Positions 35,729-44,686 of a stretch of 64,000 nt of DNA are shown here, piece after piece. Numbering within the stretch: the stretch's first letter is position 1; each line of letters begins with the position of its first letter. A program made the position numbers and the translations under genes. The stretch is from Streptantibioticus parmotrematis (GTDB lineage Bacteria > Actinomycetota > Actinomycetes > Streptomycetales > Streptomycetaceae), in contig NZ_JAINVZ010000003.1 of NCBI RefSeq assembly GCF_019890615.1, positions 372,001 to 436,000 on the forward strand. The letters run 5' to 3'. The notes under the pieces are model-generated. The model made no database searches. It had not been told where the DNA came from and worked only from the letters and a program-made list of their open reading frames with translations.

Positions 35729-37681
35729 CTTGAAGCCCGCGACGTTCTTCGCGGTGACGACCTCGACCGGCACCTTGATGTCGCCGGGCACCTTCTTGCC
35801 CTTGATCGCGAGCAGCGCGTTCTCCACCGCCAACTTGCCGAGCTGGGACGGCCGTTGGGCGACGTCGGCCGCTTCGGTGCCCGCCTTGACCGCGGCCAGG
35901 CCGTCCTTCTCGCCGTCGAAGCCGACGACCTTGACGGTCTTGCCCGCCTTGCTGCCGAGCGCCTTGATCGCGCCGAGCGCCATCTCGTCGTTGGCCGCGA
36001 ACACGCCGTTGATGTCCGGGTGGGCCTGGAGCAGGTTGCCCATGACGTCGAGGCCCTTGGTGCGGTCGAAGTCGGCGGGCTGTTCCGCGACGATCCTGAT
36101 GCCGGGGTACGCGGCGATGCCCTGCTTGAAGCCCTGCTCGCGTTCCTGCGCGGCCGAGGTGCCGGCGGTGCCCTGGAGCACCACGATCGTGCCCTTGCCG
36201 CCGAGTTGGGCGGCGAGTGCCTTCGCGGCCAGTTCGCCTCCGGCGACGTTGTCCGAGGCGACCAGGCTGGTGGTCGGTGCTCCGGTGACACCGCGGTCCA
36301 CCGCGATGACCGGCACCTTGGACTTGGCGGCGAGCTTGGCCGAGGGCGCGGCGGCGTTGGAGTCCACCGGGTTGAGGATGATCGCCTGGTCGCTCTGGCT
36401 GAGGAAGTTGGACACCTGGTCGGCCTGCGAGGACGCGTCGTTGTCGGCGTCGGTCACGGTGAGGTCGACGCCCTCGGCCCTCGCCTCCGCCTGCGCCCCG
36501 GCCCGGACCGAGACGAAGAACGGGTCGTTGAGGGTGGAGAGGGTGAGGCCGATCCGCGTCCTGCCGTTGGAGCCCGAGCGGAACGCGTTCACGCCGATGA
36601 CCAGGCCGATGGCGGCGACCACCGCGACCGCGCCGATCGCGTTGGTGCGCAAGCGGTTCCCGCCGCCTCGCGGTGAGCCGGTGGCGCCGGGCGTGGCCGT
36701 ACGGACGGAGTCGCGGCGGCGCAGCGTGTCCAGCAGCACGGCCAGGGCGATCACCACGCCGATCACGACCTGCTGCCAGAAGGAGGAGACGTTCAGCAGG
36801 TTGAGGCCGTTGCGCAGGACGGCGAGGATCAGCGCGCCGATGAAGGTGCCGGATGCCTTGCCCTTGCCGCCGGAGAGGCTGGCCCCGCCGATGACCACGG
36901 CCGCGATCGCGTCCAGTTCGTAGCCGTCGGCCGCGTCGGGCTGGGCCGAGGCGAGGCGGGAGGCGAGCACGATGCCCGCGATCGCGGCGAACAGGCCGGA
37001 GAGCGCGTAGATCACCAGCTTCTGCCGCCTGACCCGGATCCCGGACAGGCGTGCCGCCTCCTCGTTGCCGCCGATCGCGTACATCGAACGGCCCGCGTAG
37101 GTGCGGCCGAGGACGATCGCGGTGACCACGCCCATCGCCACCATGACCAGCACCGGGACCGGGAGCCAGCCGCCGATGGTGTCACCGAGCGCGGAGACCG
37201 AGCCGGGGAAGGCGATCGGGCTGCCCTGGGAGATCACCATGGCCAGACCGCGGCCGACGGAGAGCATCGCCAGGGTGGCGATGAACGGCGGCAGCTTCCC
37301 GAACGAGATGAGAGTGCCGCTGACCAGGCCGCTGACGATGCCGGTGGCTATGGACACCACCACCGCGAGCCACACCGGCACCCCCGCGTGGGTCGCCAGC
37401 CAGGCCAGCACGGTGGCCGACAGCGCGGCCACCGAGCCGACCGACAGGTCGATCCCCGCGGAGACGATGACGAACGTGACACCGAAGGCCAGGATCGCGT
37501 CGACCGCGGCCTGGACGCCGACGTTCAGCAGATTGCTTGCGGTCAGGAAGCTGCCGGACAGCACCGACAGCGCCACCACCAGGACGAGCAGGGCGGCGAG
37601 GGCACCGTTCTCCAGCAGCAGGCGGCGCAGTCCCGCGCCTCCCGGCGCCGACGTGCCGCGTTCGAGCGTCTCAGTGGCCAC
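35723..37681 (-). CDS. Fused ribose ABC permease and ribose-binding protein (RbsC-RbsB)
   Basis: A 652-residue fusion. Residues about 20-325 are a complete RbsC-type permease (FVIVSAGIDLSVGSVAALSATVLAWL, GGNEEAARLSGIRVRRQKLVIYALSG, IGGASLSGGKGKASGTFIGALIL). After a short linker an extra membrane segment (about 350-372) leads to a complete RbsB-type periplasmic-binding domain (about 380-652: LTLSTLNDPFFVSVRAGA, IILNPVDSNA, FAANDEMALGAIKALG). The binding domain is thus tethered outside the membrane to its own permease. A GTG start overlaps rbsA by 11 bp, with GGAGG inside rbsA. The fusion is intact, with no frameshift. Confidence 0.94.
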   Translation of the reverse strand: MATETLERGTSAPGGAGLRRLLLENGALAALLVLVVALSVLSGSFLTASNLLNVGVQAAVDAILAFGVTFVIVSAGIDLSVGSVAALSATVLAWLATHAGVPVWLAVVVSIATGIVSGLVSGTLISFGKLPPFIATLAMLSVGRGLAMVISQGSPIAFPGSVSALGDTIGGWLPVPVLVMVAMGVVTAIVLGRTYAGRSMYAIGGNEEAARLSGIRVRRQKLVIYALSGLFAAIAGIVLASRLASAQPDAADGYELDAIAAVVIGGASLSGGKGKASGTFIGALILAVLRNGLNLLNVSSFWQQVVIGVVIALAVLLDTLRRRDSVRTATPGATGSPRGGGNRLRTNAIGAVAVVAAIGLVIGVNAFRSGSNGRTRIGLTLSTLNDPFFVSVRAGAQAEARAEGVDLTVTDADNDASSQADQVSNFLSQSDQAIILNPVDSNAAAPSAKLAAKSKVPVIAVDRGVTGAPTTSLVASDNVAGGELAAKALAAQLGGKGTIVVLQGTAGTSAAQEREQGFKQGIAAYPGIRIVAEQPADFDRTKGLDVMGNLLQAHPDINGVFAANDEMALGAIKALGSKAGKTVKVVGFDGEKDGLAAVKAGTEAADVAQRPSQLGKLAVENALLAIKGKKVPGDIKVPVEVVTAKNVAGFKS

Positions 37682-39251
37682 GGGGGACCTCCACCTTCCT
37701 GTCCGACGGCCGCGTCGCCGCCGGGTCCGTAACCGCCAGTGCCATGACGGCGTCCTGGGTTGCCTTCGTCGCGTCCAACTCGCCCGCGATCCGTCCCTTG
37801 GCCATGACCAGCACCCGGTCGCTCATGCCGAGCACCTCGGGCAGATCGCTGGAGACCATCAGGACGGCGTGCCCGGACGCCGTCAGTTCGTTGACGAGTT
37901 GGTAGATCTCGACCTTGGCGCCCACGTCGATGCCCCGGGTCGGCTCGTCGAGGATGAGCACCTTGGAATCGGCCAGCAGCCACTTGCCGATGACCAGCTT
38001 CTGCTGGTTGCCGCCGGACAACGTGCGCACCTGCTGGTCGAGACCGGCCATGCGGACCTTCAGCTGACCGGCGATCCGGTCCGCCTCGTGGCGCTGGGCC
38101 GAGCGGTCGACGAAGCCGTAGCGGGTGCCACGGCCCAGGGTGACCAGGCCGAGGTTCTCCTCGACGGTCGCCCCCAGCACCAGGCCCTGGCCCTTGCGGT
38201 CCTCCGGGACCAGGCCGACCCCGGCGTCCATCGCCGCGTTGACGTCGCCACGGGGAAGTCGTTCGCCGAGCACCTCGACCGTTCCGGAGTCGTAGGAGTC
38301 CGCGCCGAACACCGCGCGGACCACCTCGGTGCGTCCGGCTCCGACCAGCCCGGCCAGGCCGACCACCTCACCGGCCCGCACCTCGAAACCGACGTCCGTG
38401 AAGGCGCCGTGCCGGGTCAGCCCCGTCACCTTGAGCAACGGATCGCCCGCGGCGGCCCGTTGACGCGGGTACTGCGCCTCGATGCTGCGCCCGACCATCA
38501 GCCGGACCAGTTCGGCCTCGGCGGTGTCGGCCGGCACCTGGGTCACGCTGCGGCCGTCGCGCAGGACGGTCACCCGGTCGCCCAGCGCGGCGATCTCCTC
38601 CAGGTGGTGGGTGATGAAGACGACGCCCACGCCGTCCTCGCGCAGGGCGCGCACGATGCCGAAGAGCTTGTCGACCTCGCCGGTGGTGAGTACCGCGGTC
38701 GGCTCGTCCATGATGAGGACGCGGGCGTCGAGGCTGAGCGCCTTGGCGATCTCCACCATCTGCAACCGCGCGATGCCCAGGTCGCCGACCCGGGTCTGCG
38801 GCGCGACGTCCACGCCCACCCGGGCGAGCAGTCCGGCCGCGTCCGCGTTCATCCTGCGGCGGTCCACGAGGCCGAACCTGCGCGGCTGGCGGCCGAGGAA
38901 GATGTTCTCGGCGACGCTCAACTCCGGTACCAGGTTGAACTCCTGGTAGATGGTGGCGATCCCGAGGCGCTCCGCGTCCTGCGCGCCGTTGATGCGCACC
39001 GGCTCGCCGCCGACCAAGATGCGGCCCTGGTCGGGGCGGTGGGCGCCGGAGAGCATCTTGATCAGGGTGCTCTTGCCCGCGCCGTTCTCCCCGAGCAGGA
39101 CGTGCACCTCGCCGCGGCGCAGGTCGAAGTCGACGTGGTCCAGCGCCACGACTCCGGGGAAGGTCTTGCGCACCCCTTCCATCCGGAGAAGTTCCGCGGA
39201 CCCTCCGGGCGTTGGCGCCGGCGGGGTGGCCGACGTGGCGACGCTGCTCAA
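37671..39251 (-). CDS. rbsA: Ribose ABC transporter ATP-binding protein
   Basis: A 526-residue duplicated ABC ATPase. Domain 1 (about 20-250) has Walker A GENGAGKSTLIK, signature-like LGIARLQMVEIAKALS and Walker B ARVLIMDEPTA. Domain 2 (about 265-510) has a degenerate Walker A GLVGAGRTEVVR, signature LSGGNQQKLVIGKWL and Walker B SKVLILDEPTRGIDVGAK, the usual RbsA asymmetry. It powers the fused RbsC-RbsB. A TTG start at 39251 overlaps the rbsR stop (TTGA) and is preceded by AAAGGAG, so rbsR is the first gene of the operon. Confidence 0.95.
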   Translation of the reverse strand: MSSVATSATPPAPTPGGSAELLRMEGVRKTFPGVVALDHVDFDLRRGEVHVLLGENGAGKSTLIKMLSGAHRPDQGRILVGGEPVRINGAQDAERLGIATIYQEFNLVPELSVAENIFLGRQPRRFGLVDRRRMNADAAGLLARVGVDVAPQTRVGDLGIARLQMVEIAKALSLDARVLIMDEPTAVLTTGEVDKLFGIVRALREDGVGVVFITHHLEEIAALGDRVTVLRDGRSVTQVPADTAEAELVRLMVGRSIEAQYPRQRAAAGDPLLKVTGLTRHGAFTDVGFEVRAGEVVGLAGLVGAGRTEVVRAVFGADSYDSGTVEVLGERLPRGDVNAAMDAGVGLVPEDRKGQGLVLGATVEENLGLVTLGRGTRYGFVDRSAQRHEADRIAGQLKVRMAGLDQQVRTLSGGNQQKLVIGKWLLADSKVLILDEPTRGIDVGAKVEIYQLVNELTASGHAVLMVSSDLPEVLGMSDRVLVMAKGRIAGELDATKATQDAVMALAVTDPAATRPSDRKVEVPRGH

Positions 39252-40294
39252 CGGCTGCTCCTTTCGGTCTCGTCGGTGTGGCCGGTCTCGCCGCCATCGC
39301 CCGTCTCGCCGCAGGACCGGCGGACGACGAGGCGGGCGGTGAGGGTGACCGAGTGCGCGGTCCTGCCCTCGATGCGGTCGACCAGGGCGCGTACGGCCGC
39401 ACGGCCGAGTTCACCGGTCGGCTGGGCGATGGCGGTGACGGGCGGGGCGGTGTGCAGGAACCAGGGGATGTCGTCGAACGCGGCGAGCGCGACGTCGTCG
39501 GGCACCCGCAGGCCACGGGCGCGGATCTCGTCCATCGCGCCGAGGGCCATGAGGTTGTCGGTGGCGAAGATCGCCTCGGGCGGTCGCGCGAGGTCCAGGA
39601 AGCCCGCGGTGACGCGGCGCCCGCTGGCGGCCTGGAAGTCGCCCTGCCCGACGTACTCCCGCGGCAGCGGCAGGCCGTACTCGCCGAGGGCCTGCCGGAA
39701 CGCCTCGACGCGCTCGCTCCCGGTGGTGGTCGCGGCGGGGCCCGCGATGACGGCGATCCGGCGGTGGCCGAGCGCGTGGAGGTGGGCCACCAGGTCGCGC
39801 ACGGCGGCGGTGCCGTCGGTACGCACCACGGGGACGTCCAGGCCGGGGATCCAGCGGTCGACGAACACCATGGGGGTGCCGCCCTCGCGGGCGGTCTCGG
39901 TGATCATGGGCGAGCCGCCGTCGGTCGGGCTGACCAGAAGCCCGTCGATGCGGCGGTCGATCAGGGTGCGGACGTGGTGGTCCTGCAACGCGGGTTGCTC
40001 GTCCGCGTTGCCGATGACCACGCTGTAGCCGAGGGCCCGGGCCTCGTCCTCCACGGAGCGGGCCAGCTCGGTGAAGAACGGGTTGAGCACGTCGCTGATG
40101 ACCAGGCCGAGGGCGCGGGTCTGGTCGGTGCGCAGGGAGCGGGCGACCGCGTTGGGCCGGTAGCCGAGGCTCGCGACGGCGGCCAGCACCCGGGTACGGG
40201 TCTCCGGCCGGACCGCCGGATGCTCGTTGAGGACCCGGGAGACCGTGGCGACGGAGACACCCGCCCGGGAGGCCACGTCCTTGATGCTCGCCAT
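39248..40294 (-). CDS. rbsR: LacI-family ribose operon repressor
   Basis: A 348-residue LacI/GalR protein. The HTH is MASIKDVASRAGVSVATVSRVLN; a hinge helix (PNAVARSLRT) and a type 1 periplasmic-binding-like core (ALGLVISDVLNPFFTELARSVEDEA; FVDRWIPGLDVPVVRTD) follow. Position as first gene of the rbs operon with a perfect LacI-type palindrome just upstream makes it the local, autoregulated repressor released by ribose or a derivative. The ATG at 40294 has AAGGAG at good spacing. Confidence 0.93.
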   Translation of the reverse strand: MASIKDVASRAGVSVATVSRVLNEHPAVRPETRTRVLAAVASLGYRPNAVARSLRTDQTRALGLVISDVLNPFFTELARSVEDEARALGYSVVIGNADEQPALQDHHVRTLIDRRIDGLLVSPTDGGSPMITETAREGGTPMVFVDRWIPGLDVPVVRTDGTAAVRDLVAHLHALGHRRIAVIAGPAATTTGSERVEAFRQALGEYGLPLPREYVGQGDFQAASGRRVTAGFLDLARPPEAIFATDNLMALGAMDEIRARGLRVPDDVALAAFDDIPWFLHTAPPVTAIAQPTGELGRAAVRALVDRIEGRTAHSVTLTARLVVRRSCGETGDGGETGHTDETERSSR

Positions 40295-40315
40295 GGGCAC
40301 AGCTCCTTGTGAAAA

Positions 40316-40336
40316 CGATTCCATGCATTGGAATCG
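40316..40336. promoter_or_regulatory. RbsR operator
   Basis: CGATTCCA - TGCAT - TGGAATCG is a perfect 8-5-8 inverted repeat 22 bp upstream of rbsR. LacI-family operators have this size and a central purine/pyrimidine step. It should control the whole rbsR-A-CB-K-D operon. Confidence 0.8.
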
Positions 40337-40493
40337 ATTACATGGAGAGGCGCAAGGGCCGAGGCCGGATCGTGACCTCGCGGGCGTCGACGTGATCGGG
40401 CGCCGGGCGGATTCTCTGTGGCCGGAGCCGGAAAGACCCGTTGCGCGAACCGGCGTTTGATGACCTCTTCCAGAGGTCGGTACGGTCCGGTTC

Positions 40494-41942
40494 ATGGAGT
40501 GGAGCTTTCAGTCCGCAGAAGAACTCACGGCCGCTTTGCGTGCCGGTGAAGTGACGTCGGTGGAGTTGACCGACGAGGCGATCGCCCGCATCGAGCGGGA
40601 CGACAGGATGGTCAACGCGATCTGTGTGCCGGACTTCGACCGCGCGCGGGCCGCCGCGCGCGGTGCCGACACCGCGCGCGCCCGCGGGGAGGACCGCCCG
40701 CTGCTGGGTGTTCCGGTGACGGTCAAGGAGTCCTACGACGTCGCCGGGTTGCCCACGACGTGGGGCATGCCGCCGCACCGGAACCACATACCGGCCGAGG
40801 ACGCGGTGCAGGTGTCGCGGCTCAAGGCCGCGGGCGCGGTGGTCCTCGGCAAGACCAACGTGCCGCTGGGGCTGCAGGACTGGCAGAGCTTCAACGAGCT
40901 CTACGGCACCACCACCAACCCGTGGGACCGCGATCGCACGCCGGGCGGGTCCTCCGGCGGGTCGGCGGCGGCCCTGGCGTCCGGGTTCGGCGCGCTGTCC
41001 ATCGGTTCCGACCTCGCCGGTTCGTTGCGCGTCCCGGCGCACTACTGCGGTGTCTACGCGCACAAGCCGACGCTCGGGCTGGTGGCGCACCGCGGCATGG
41101 TCCCGCCGCCCGGGCCGGCCTTGCCGGTCGACCTCGACCTCGCCGTCGTCGGTCCGATGGCGCGCACCGCCCGCGACCTCGCGCTCCTGCTCGACGTCAT
41201 GGCCGGGCCGGACCCGCTGACGCTCGGCGTGGCGTACCGTTTGGCGCTGCCGCCCGCGCGCCACGAGCGGCTCCGCGATTTCCGGGTCCTGGTCCTCGAC
41301 GAGCATCCGCTCATCGCGACCGGGTCCGCTGTGCGGGCGGGCGTGAACCGGGTGGCCGACGCGCTCGTCGCCGACGGCGCCCGCGTCGAGCGGCACAGTC
41401 CGCTGCTGCCCGATCTGACCGAGGCCGCCACGCTCTACATGCAGTTGCTGATTTCGGGATCCGTCGCGCGTTTTCCCACCGAGTCGCAGGAGCGGTTGCG
41501 GACCCGCACTGCCGGACTGGGCGCGGACGACCGGAGTCTCGGCGCGACGCGGCTGCGTGCCATGGGGTTCAGCCACCGCGACTGGATCGAGGCGAACGAC
41601 CGTCGCGAACTCCACCGCCACGGCTGGCGGCGGCTGTTCGCGGAGTTCGACGCCGTGGTGTGCCCGGTCACGCCGACGCCCGCGTTCCCGCACGACCACG
41701 ACCCCGATCTGCTGGAACGGCGGATCGCCATCGACGGCGTCGAGTACCCGTTCTTCGACCAGTTCGTCTGGGCCGGTCTGCCCACCATGCCCGGCCTGCC
41801 CGCCACCGCCGTACCAGCGGGCCGGTCCCCCGAGGGCCTGCCGGTGGGAGTCCAGCTCATCGGCCCGATGTTCGAGGACCGCACCCCGCTGCGACTGGCC
41901 GAACTGCTCGAGCGGAGCATCGGCGGCTTCCAGGCACCGTAG
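40494..41942 (+). CDS. Amidase-signature-family amidohydrolase
   Basis: A 482-residue AS enzyme. The Ser-cisSer-Lys triad is predicted as K78 (VTVKESYD), S153 (PGGSSGGSAAALASG) and S177 (IGSDLAGSLRVPAH). The substrate could be an aryl/alkyl amide or ureide. It lies alone, divergent from rbsR by 199 bp. The usual glycine before the nucleophile (GGS) is Ala here (AGS), and Leu follows, a mild variation that should preserve activity. Confidence 0.92.
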   Translation: MEWSFQSAEELTAALRAGEVTSVELTDEAIARIERDDRMVNAICVPDFDRARAAARGADTARARGEDRPLLGVPVTVKESYDVAGLPTTWGMPPHRNHIPAEDAVQVSRLKAAGAVVLGKTNVPLGLQDWQSFNELYGTTTNPWDRDRTPGGSSGGSAAALASGFGALSIGSDLAGSLRVPAHYCGVYAHKPTLGLVAHRGMVPPPGPALPVDLDLAVVGPMARTARDLALLLDVMAGPDPLTLGVAYRLALPPARHERLRDFRVLVLDEHPLIATGSAVRAGVNRVADALVADGARVERHSPLLPDLTEAATLYMQLLISGSVARFPTESQERLRTRTAGLGADDRSLGATRLRAMGFSHRDWIEANDRRELHRHGWRRLFAEFDAVVCPVTPTPAFPHDHDPDLLERRIAIDGVEYPFFDQFVWAGLPTMPGLPATAVPAGRSPEGLPVGVQLIGPMFEDRTPLRLAELLERSIGGFQAP

Positions 41943-41996
41943 GGGCGTACTACCGGGTGTCCGTGGGGGATGAGGGGCGGATGACCACAGCGACGT

Positions 41997-42416
41997 TCAC
42001 CGTGGCGCTCCCCCATGACGCCTTCGGCGCCGGAAGTCCCGAACGGCCGACGCGGCCGCCGCGAGGCCCGTGGGAACGATTCCGACGAGACAGCTGAAGA
42101 GCGCGGGATTCACCCAGGCGGGGACCAGTTGGCGCGTGACCCCGCCACGAAAGACACACACGGCCGAAGGCGGGAAGGACTTGAAAGCGAGGCGTACGAA
42201 GGAGGGGTCGTCTCGGAGCGCGCCGCAGGCGTAACCGACGTAGCCAGGGCTGAACCCCGCGAAGAAGCCCGTCGCGTAGCAGCAGACCGCACCGCAGACC
42301 AACAGCAGACACGTCAAGGTGCAGATGTACGCCGCGTTCCGCTGGGCCATCACGAGTGTTCGTCCCATCCGGGTCGAACCGCCGCCTGACCGCTCTCTGT
42401 TCACCGTCTTGAGCAC
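41997..42416 (-). CDS. Small two-helix membrane protein, Streptomyces-type
   Basis: A 139-residue protein. Helix 1 is at about 28-51 (AAYICTLTCLLLVCGAVCCYATG) and helix 2 at about 103-126 (WVNPALFSCLVGIVPTGLA). The extracytoplasmic loop between them holds a SFPPSAVCVF-GG segment and paired cysteines, a pattern I associate with small streptomycete membrane proteins of unknown function. A GTG at 42416 is preceded by GGGGAGGG (42422-42429). A shorter ATG start at 42368 is possible. It ends convergent with the amidase gene. Confidence 0.7.
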   Translation of the reverse strand: MLKTVNRERSGGGSTRMGRTLVMAQRNAAYICTLTCLLLVCGAVCCYATGFFAGFSPGYVGYACGALRDDPSFVRLAFKSFPPSAVCVFRGGVTRQLVPAWVNPALFSCLVGIVPTGLAAAASAVRDFRRRRRHGGAPR

Positions 42417-42638
42417 TGTTGCCCTCCCCTGGTCCCGTCGCGGCACCGTCCGTCTTCGGACGAGCGGTGTGCGGCAGGCGGTTCCGAGGTGACGGCCGAT
42501 GCGGGCTGACGGGCCAGTACCGTGCCCCCTCCGCTCACGTCCGCGCGTTGAGCAGCCAGGCCCTGATAGCCAGCGGTCCCGGCGCCATGATGTCACCAGC
42601 CACGGCCTGATCAGCTGCGCGCGGCCTACGCTGGACGC

Positions 42639-43339
42639 ATGGGCGCAGACATCGGGCGGCGGCTGTGCGAGGTCTGCAAGCGGCGCGGGATGACGCAACG
42701 TGAACTGGCCTCGGCGGCCGGGGTGTCGGTCTCCTTGATCCGCAAGCTGGAGCAGGGCGACCGCGCGACGAGGCCCCGGACCCGTCGCGGGCCGCCGTCA
42801 CGGTGAGCACACGATGCTGGCTGCTGCTGCGCGCCTCTGCTGCAGCAGTCCGGGACAACCGTCCCGACGACGCGGACGACGCGATGCGCCTCGCACACTC
42901 CGCCGCCGTGGCCATGGGCTGCGAGGCCGCGCCCGGGGGCGACTTCCTCCAGGCGTTCGGACCGCTCACCGTCGTACTGAAGCGGGCGGAGAACGCCATG
43001 GTGACCGACAGGCCGGATCTGGTCCTCTCGATGGCTGCCAAGATCCGTCCCAGCGAGACGCGGCCGACCTCCAACAACCGCAACCGCCACCTGCTCGACG
43101 CCGCGAACGCACAGGTGGCGATGCGCCGTTGCGGCGAGGCTGTCGACATCCTCGAAGGCATCCGGCACGCCGCCCCGGAGTGGCTCGCGAACCAGCGCTA
43201 CGCGCAGGACGTACTGCGCCGGATCGTCCCGCGGCGCCGCACCCTCACGCCGGAGATGCGCACCCTGGCCGGCGCGGTCGGGCTTCCGCTCCAGCACCTT
43301 GTGGCACGTCCGCCTGACGCCCCGTCAAAGTGTCATTGA
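42639..43339 (+). pseudogene. Collapsed XRE-family regulator (HTH and C-terminus remain)
   Basis: From the ATG at 42639 a helix-turn-helix is readable (RRGMTQRELASAAGVSVSLIRKLEQGDR), but the frame ends at 42806. A different frame from about 42803 encodes the typical C-terminal portion of the long streptomycete XRE regulators (LLLRASAAAVRDNRPDDADD, SNNRNRHLLDAANAQVAMRR, PEWLANQRYAQDVLRRIVPRRRTLTPEMRTLA). The central TPR-like region of such proteins (about 200 residues) is missing and the two pieces are out of frame. I read this as one deletion plus frameshift. The 3' piece could still be translated from the GTG at 42803. Confidence 0.8.
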
Positions 43340-43441
43340 GCTACGGCCTGGCCGACCCGCCGGTGTGCCGGTGGGCCGGTGTGCCGCCTGTGTGACGCCC
43401 GGGCCGTCGTGGCGCCGCCGCGTGGTCGTCACCGAGGAGGC

Positions 43442-44122
43442 TCAGGCCGGCAGATCCGCCAGCAGGCTGCGGCGGGCCGAGTCCACGTGTTCCTCCGCGC
43501 GGCGGGCCAGCGTGCGGCGGTCACCGGAGCGCAACAGCGCGGCCAGTTCACGGTGTTCGCCGACCACACGCGCCCGGTAGTGGTCGTAGCCGGACTCCAC
43601 GCGGCGCAACTGGAAAAGGTGCAGTTGGGACCGGATGGCCTGCCAGGCGGCGACGAGCCTGCCGTTCCCGGCGGCGGCGTAGATCTGGTCGTGGAAGGCG
43701 AGGTCCAGCGCCACCAGTCGACGGGCGTCGGCGGCCCCGGCGGCCTCCGTGGCCATGCCGTCCACCAACCGGTCCAGTTCGGCCAGGTGTTCCGGCGTGG
43801 CGGCACGCCGCGCGGTCGTGGCGGCGAGCCGGTCGAGCGCGGCCCGGAGCGCGTAGACCTCCTGCACGTCCTCGGCCGTCACCTCGATGACGGTGGTGTT
43901 GCGGTGCCAGCCTCCGCGGACCAGCCCCTCCCGCTCCAGCTGCACCAGGCCCTCCCTGACCGAGCCCCGGCTGACGTCCAGCCGCTGGGCGAGGTCGACC
44001 TCGCGCAGCGCGGACCCGGGCGGGAAGTGGCCGGAGAGGATCGCCGCGCGCACCAGGTCGGCGGCCTCGTCGGCCAGCCCACGGCGAGCGGCCTTCGGCA
44101 GAACGGAAGACATGGGGTTCAT
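43442..44122 (-). CDS. GntR-family regulator with FCD domain
   Basis: A 226-residue protein: winged HTH at about 10-75 (SALREVDLAQRLDVSRGSVREGLVQLEREGLV) and FCD domain (about 90-215) with the metal-site pattern LDLAFHDQIYAAAGNGRL and EHRELAALL. It is divergent from a VOC/SDR pair and probably their regulator. Two ATG starts (44122, 44113) are possible. The operator motif overlaps the first, suggesting direct repression of translation-proximal promoter DNA. Confidence 0.88.
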   Translation of the reverse strand: MNPMSSVLPKAARRGLADEAADLVRAAILSGHFPPGSALREVDLAQRLDVSRGSVREGLVQLEREGLVRGGWHRNTTVIEVTAEDVQEVYALRAALDRLAATTARRAATPEHLAELDRLVDGMATEAAGAADARRLVALDLAFHDQIYAAAGNGRLVAAWQAIRSQLHLFQLRRVESGYDHYRARVVGEHRELAALLRSGDRRTLARRAEEHVDSARRSLLADLPA

Positions 44123-44206
44123 GTTGACATCCAGGCAAGTTCCGCGCCAGGCCCCAGCCCCCACGACCGCCTGTCACCTGACTTGATGGATTTCCAATGT
44201 TGACAT
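44121..44206. promoter_or_regulatory. Paired ATGTTGACAT operators
   Basis: The partly palindromic decamer ATGTTGACAT (ATGT-TG-ACAT) occurs exactly at 44121-44130, covering the GntR start codon, and at 44197-44206, 58 bp before the VOC start. The 76-bp spacing is close to seven helical turns, which would allow looping. Confidence 0.6.
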
Positions 44207-44263
44207 TAGGACATCTTGATGGGCAGGCTGGACCGGTCAGAGCGTCCACGCAGGGAGCCCCCG

Positions 44264-44686
44264 ATGCCCCATCGCCCCGCCGTTCACCTGGCCGTCCCGG
44301 TCGACGACCTGGCCGCCGCCCGCCACTTCTACGGACAGGTGCTGGGCCTGCCCGAAGGACGCAGCACCGACCACTGGGTGGACTGGGACTTCGAGGGGCA
44401 CCAACTGGTGACCCACCTGGTGGCGACCGCCCCGCGACCGACCGGCACCAGCGAGGTCGATCGGCACACCGTGCCGATCCCGCACTTCGGCCTGCTCCTG
44501 ACCGAGGAGCGCTTCCACGAGTTCGCCCAGCGGCTGCGCGCCGCCGGAGTGCGGTTCGACATCGAGCCGTACCGACGCTTCGCCGGCGAACCCGCCGAGC
44601 AGTGGACCATGTTCTTCCGCGACCCGGCGGGCAACGCGCTGGAACTGAAGTCCTTCCGCGACGAGTCGATGGTGTTCGCCCGATGA
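44264..44686 (+). CDS. Glyoxalase/VOC-superfamily protein
   Basis: A 140-residue VOC protein. Two beta-alpha-beta-beta-beta modules are visible (HLAVPVDDLAAARHFYGQVLGLPEG; HFGLLLTEERFHEFAQRLRAAGVRF) with metal-ligand-like H8, the second-module His, and E in the C-terminal FFRDPAGNALELKSF. It may be a dioxygenase or lyase-type enzyme. AGGGAG precedes the ATG. Its stop overlaps the start of the SDR gene, so they work together. Confidence 0.88.
   Translation: MPHRPAVHLAVPVDDLAAARHFYGQVLGLPEGRSTDHWVDWDFEGHQLVTHLVATAPRPTGTSEVDRHTVPIPHFGLLLTEERFHEFAQRLRAAGVRFDIEPYRRFAGEPAEQWTMFFRDPAGNALELKSFRDESMVFAR

Noticed and set aside
41950-42312. 120-codon minus-strand frame next to the amidase
   Set aside because: It overlaps the better-supported small membrane protein in another frame and has Arg/Leu-rich shadow composition without a ribosome site.
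42803-43339. Independent 178-residue gene starting at GTG 42803
   Set aside because: Its sequence is the C-terminal part of a longer XRE-regulator family, and the matching HTH piece lies directly upstream, so a pseudogene is more likely.
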